From NCBI GenBank assembly GCA_034440495.1, contig JAWXCE010000083.1:1-8385 (forward strand): DNA of 8,385 nucleotides, given 5' to 3'. The notes beneath the pieces were generated by a model, which saw nothing but the letters and a program-made list of their open reading frames with translations, ran no database searches and had not been told where the DNA came from. How positions within the stretch are numbered: position 1 is the stretch's first letter; the number at the start of each line of letters is the position of its first letter. The translations under genes were made by a program, and so were the position numbers. This stretch comes from JAWXCE01 sp034440495 (GTDB lineage Bacteria; Pseudomonadota; Alphaproteobacteria; Rhizobiales; Rhodomicrobiaceae). This document shows positions 6,148 through 8,385 of this stretch, piece by piece.

Positions 6148-7061
6148 TATTCGTATCCCAAAAATTCGAAGATATCGCGGTCTTTCATAGGGTTGGCGTC
6201 CACGACGGGTATGCCCTCCCATAGCGACTCGGCGAGGCGCATATACTCAGCCTTCACGGCCTCAAGTTCAGGCGTCGAGTCCATTTCGAACAGCGTCGAT
6301 TTTTTCAGGCGGCTGCGGCGGATGATGTCGAGGTCAGGGAAATGCGCCACGCGCTGCAAGCCGGTCGCGGCGGCGAACCGGTCGATCTCGTCCGTGTTGG
6401 CGCTGCGGTTGGCGATGACGCCGCCGAGGCGCACGTTGTAATTCTTGGCCTTTGCCTGAATGGCGGCGACGATGCGGTTCATGGCGAAGATGCTGTCGAA
6501 GTCATTTGCCGTGACAATGAGCGCGCGGTCAGCGTGCTGCAAGGGCGAGGCGAACCCGCCGCACACCACGTCGCCGAGCACGTCGAAGATCACAACGTCC
6601 GTGTCTTCCAGCAGGTGATGCTCCTTCAGCAGCTTCACAGTCTGACCGACGACATAGCCGCCGCAGCCCGTGCCCGCAGGCGGTCCGCCCGCTTCGACGC
6701 ACATGACGCCGTTATAGCCCTGGAACATAAAGTCTTCCGGCCGCAGTTCCTCGGAGTGGAAGTTCACGGTTTCGAGCACGTCGATGACGGTCGGCATCAT
6801 CTTCTTTGTCAGCGTGAACGTGCTGTCGTGCTTGGGGTCGCAGCCGATCTGCAGCACGCGCTTGCCGAGATGCGAGAACGCCGCCGACAGGTTCGACGAG
6901 GTCGTCGATTTGCCAATGCCGCCCTTGCCGTAAACGGCGAACACCATGGCGCTATCGATTTTCATATCCGGATCGAGCGCCACCTGCACGCTGCCCTCGC
7001 CGTCGCCCCGGCTTCCCTTTGGCGTGTATGTCGGTAGGGGTTGTTTTACATGCACGTTCAT
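6147..7061 (-). CDS. bchL: BchL, ATPase (Fe-protein) of dark-operative protochlorophyllide reductase
   Basis: This 304-residue NifH-like protein forms the homodimeric L component of light-independent protochlorophyllide oxidoreductase. It hydrolyses ATP and passes electrons from ferredoxin to the BchN-BchB component, which reduces ring D. The P-loop GKGGIGKSTTS lies at residues 46-56. The two cysteines expected to hold the shared [4Fe-4S] cluster are C133 (GGPPAGTGCGGYV) and C167 (GDVVCGGFA). QIGCDPKHDST (71-81) and the switch-type VIFDVLGDV (157-165) are also as in the family. An N-terminal extension of about 35 residues including GDGEGSVQV precedes the core; in Rhodobacter such a tail has been reported to regulate the cluster site. 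The cluster is O2-sensitive. GGAGG stands 7 bases before the ATG, which overlaps the bchH TGA as ATGA. Confidence 0.98.
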   Translation of the reverse strand: MNVHVKQPLPTYTPKGSRGDGEGSVQVALDPDMKIDSAMVFAVYGKGGIGKSTTSSNLSAAFSHLGKRVLQIGCDPKHDSTFTLTKKMMPTVIDVLETVNFHSEELRPEDFMFQGYNGVMCVEAGGPPAGTGCGGYVVGQTVKLLKEHHLLEDTDVVIFDVLGDVVCGGFASPLQHADRALIVTANDFDSIFAMNRIVAAIQAKAKNYNVRLGGVIANRSANTDEIDRFAAATGLQRVAHFPDLDIIRRSRLKKSTLFEMDSTPELEAVKAEYMRLAESLWEGIPVVDANPMKDRDIFEFLGYE

Positions 7062-8385
7062 GCTGCGGCCTCCATGCCAATGCCTTCAAGCCGGTCTTCG
7101 AGTTCTTCGCCAGCCTGACGGAGTGCGTCCAACGTCGCCGGGTCTGGCGACCAGTATTTGCGCTCATGCGCTTCAATCAGGCGGTTTGCAAGTTTTGCTG
7201 ATGCGGTCGGGTTCAGCGCCGCCAAACGTTCACGCATCTCGGGGTCGAGAATGAAAGTTTCCGACAATTTCTGATAAACCCACGGGGCCACTTCGCCCGT
7301 GGTGGCCGACCAGCCCATTGTGTTCGTGACGTGCGTTTCGATCTGCCGCACGCCTTCGTAACCGTGCTTGAGCATGCCCTCGTACCATTTCGGGTTCAGC
7401 ATCCGCGTGCGCGTCTCAAGGCTGACCTGCTCGGACAACGTGCGCACCGCGCCTTTGCCCGAGGTTTGGTCACCGATGTAAACCGGCGCTGCCTTACCTT
7501 TGGCGCGTGTGACGGCCCTGCTGATGCCGCCAAGCGTGTCGAAGTAATTATCCACGGTGGTGACGCCCAGCTCGACCGAGTCGAGGTTCTGATAAGCGAG
7601 TTCCACATCCTTCAGCGCGCTGTTGAGCAGCGCCGTATGCGCCATCGGCTTGCCCGCGCGGCCAAAGGCGAAGCTTTTGCGCTTGGTATAGGTTTCCGCC
7701 AGTTCGTCCTCGTTTTCCCAGCGGCCGCTTTCGAGCAGGTTGTTCACGTTCGAGCCGTAAGCGCCATCGGCGTTGCCAAACACGCGCAAGCTGGCCGTTT
7801 CCATGTCGCAACCGTGCTCGGCTTGATAGGCGAGGGCGTGTTTGCGAACGAAGTTCATTTCGACTGGCTCGTCGGCAGTGGCGGCCATGAAGCAGCTTTC
7901 GGCGATCAGTTTGATCTGCAACGGCAGAAGGTCGCGGAAAATGCCGGACAGTGTCACGATCACGTCGACGCGCGGGCGGCCAAGCTCCTCCAGCGGAATG
8001 AGCGTCGCGCCACACAAGCGGCCATAGGTGTCGAAACGCGGCTTTGCGCCAATCAGCGCGAGCACCTGCGCAATAGGCGCGCCCTCGTTTTTCAGGTTAT
8101 CGGTGCCCCAAAGCACGATGGCGACGCTCTCCGGTAATGAGTTGCCATCGGCCATATGACGGTCGAGCAGCCGTTGGGCCTGTTGCGCACCATCCTTGAC
8201 AGCGAATGCGCTCGGGAGGCGGAACGGGTCGAAGCCGTGCAGGTTGCGGCCCGTCGGCAGAATGTCCGGCGTCCGCAGCAAATCCCCGCCCGGCGCCGGG
8301 CGCACGAAGCGGCCATCGAGCGCATGCAGGATGCCGCCAATTTCATGATCCTGAGCCAGCAGCTTGTCCGTTGCGGCAAGCGCCC
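7058..8385 (-). CDS. bchH: BchH, Mg-chelatase large subunit, C-terminal part (5' end outside window)
   Basis: The frame runs open from the right edge to a TGA at 7058-7060, giving the last 441 residues of a protein that is usually about 1200-1300 long. BchH binds protoporphyrin IX and, with the BchI-BchD ATPase, inserts Mg2+ as the first committed step of bacteriochlorophyll synthesis. Typical CobN/BchH C-terminal sequence is visible: LDGRFVRPAPGGDLLR near the fragment start, then LPTGRNLHGFDPFRLPS, LWGTDNLKNEGAPIAQVLAL, FDTYGRLCGATLIPLEELGR, VTLSGIFRDLLPLQ, and ending EELEDRLEGIGMEAAA. A GTG at 8303-8305 is internal, not the start, because the family sequence continues upstream to the edge. 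It overlaps bchL by ATGA. No frameshift or internal stop is seen. Confidence 0.97.
   Translation of the reverse strand, partial: ALAATDKLLAQDHEIGGILHALDGRFVRPAPGGDLLRTPDILPTGRNLHGFDPFRLPSAFAVKDGAQQAQRLLDRHMADGNSLPESVAIVLWGTDNLKNEGAPIAQVLALIGAKPRFDTYGRLCGATLIPLEELGRPRVDVIVTLSGIFRDLLPLQIKLIAESCFMAATADEPVEMNFVRKHALAYQAEHGCDMETASLRVFGNADGAYGSNVNNLLESGRWENEDELAETYTKRKSFAFGRAGKPMAHTALLNSALKDVELAYQNLDSVELGVTTVDNYFDTLGGISRAVTRAKGKAAPVYIGDQTSGKGAVRTLSEQVSLETRTRMLNPKWYEGMLKHGYEGVRQIETHVTNTMGWSATTGEVAPWVYQKLSETFILDPEMRERLAALNPTASAKLANRLIEAHERKYWSPDPATLDALRQAGEELEDRLEGIGMEAAA
7069..7073 (-). promoter_or_regulatory. Ribosome binding site of bchL within the end of bchH
   Basis: The minus strand reads GGAGG, 7 bases before the bchL ATG at 7059-7061. 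It lies inside the last codons of bchH, so bchL can initiate both on its own and by coupling through the ATGA overlap. Confidence 0.65.

Noticed and set aside
5734..6441. Plus-strand open frame of 235 codons opposite bchM and bchL
   Set aside because: It spans two secure antisense genes and shows low-complexity Arg/Ala composition without a recognisable domain.
7331..8137. Plus-strand open frame of 268 codons opposite bchH
   Set aside because: It is fully antisense to bchH, which has strong family sequence; the product is rich in Arg, His and Ala as expected for a shadow frame.
8287..8302. Perfect 16-base palindrome CGCCCGGCGCCGGGCG
   Set aside because: It lies within bchH and encodes the conserved RPAPGG segment using GC-rich codons. 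There is no T-run or gene end, so a terminator or operator is unlikely.

Overview
This window is an internal piece of a bacterial photosynthesis gene cluster. Every gene lies on the minus strand, so transcription runs from the right edge to the left edge. In reading order the genes are bchH (C-terminal part only), bchL, bchM, lhaA, puhA, puhB, puhC, bciE, acsF and puhE (cut by the left edge). Together they cover essentially every base. The largest non-coding gap is 24 bases, and no tRNA, rRNA, mobile element, CRISPR array or convincing terminator was seen.

The organism is most likely a purple phototrophic alphaproteobacterium. The order bchH-L-M-lhaA-puhABC-(small gene)-acsF-puhE is the layout known from Rhodopseudomonas-like Hyphomicrobiales and some Rhodospirillales. 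The small gene before acsF resembles BciE, the extra cyclase subunit described from alphaproteobacteria. I cannot name a genus.

Region by region: 7058-8385 and 5446-7061 hold early bacteriochlorophyll enzymes (Mg-chelatase large subunit, dark-operative protochlorophyllide reductase ATPase, Mg-protoporphyrin IX methyltransferase). 4019-5449 holds a PucC-family membrane protein for light-harvesting 1 assembly. 2099-3994 holds the reaction-centre H subunit and two assembly factors. 724-2102 holds the two-gene O2-dependent Mg-protoporphyrin monomethyl ester cyclase (BciE and AcsF). 1-707 holds the multi-span membrane protein PuhE.

The genes form one pathway-plus-assembly unit. BchH inserts Mg, BchM methylates, AcsF/BciE closes ring E, and BchL powers ring D reduction. 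PuhA, PuhB, PuhC, PuhE and LhaA place the finished pigment into the reaction centre and LH1. Five of nine gene junctions are ATGA four-base overlaps and one is a TAATG overlap, so translational coupling is probable along most of the unit. The clearest break is before puhA, which has a gap and a strong GGAGG ribosome binding site. I found no undescribed system. The points most worth a second look are the BciE/AcsF pair, the coupling pattern, and the non-ATG start of puhE.
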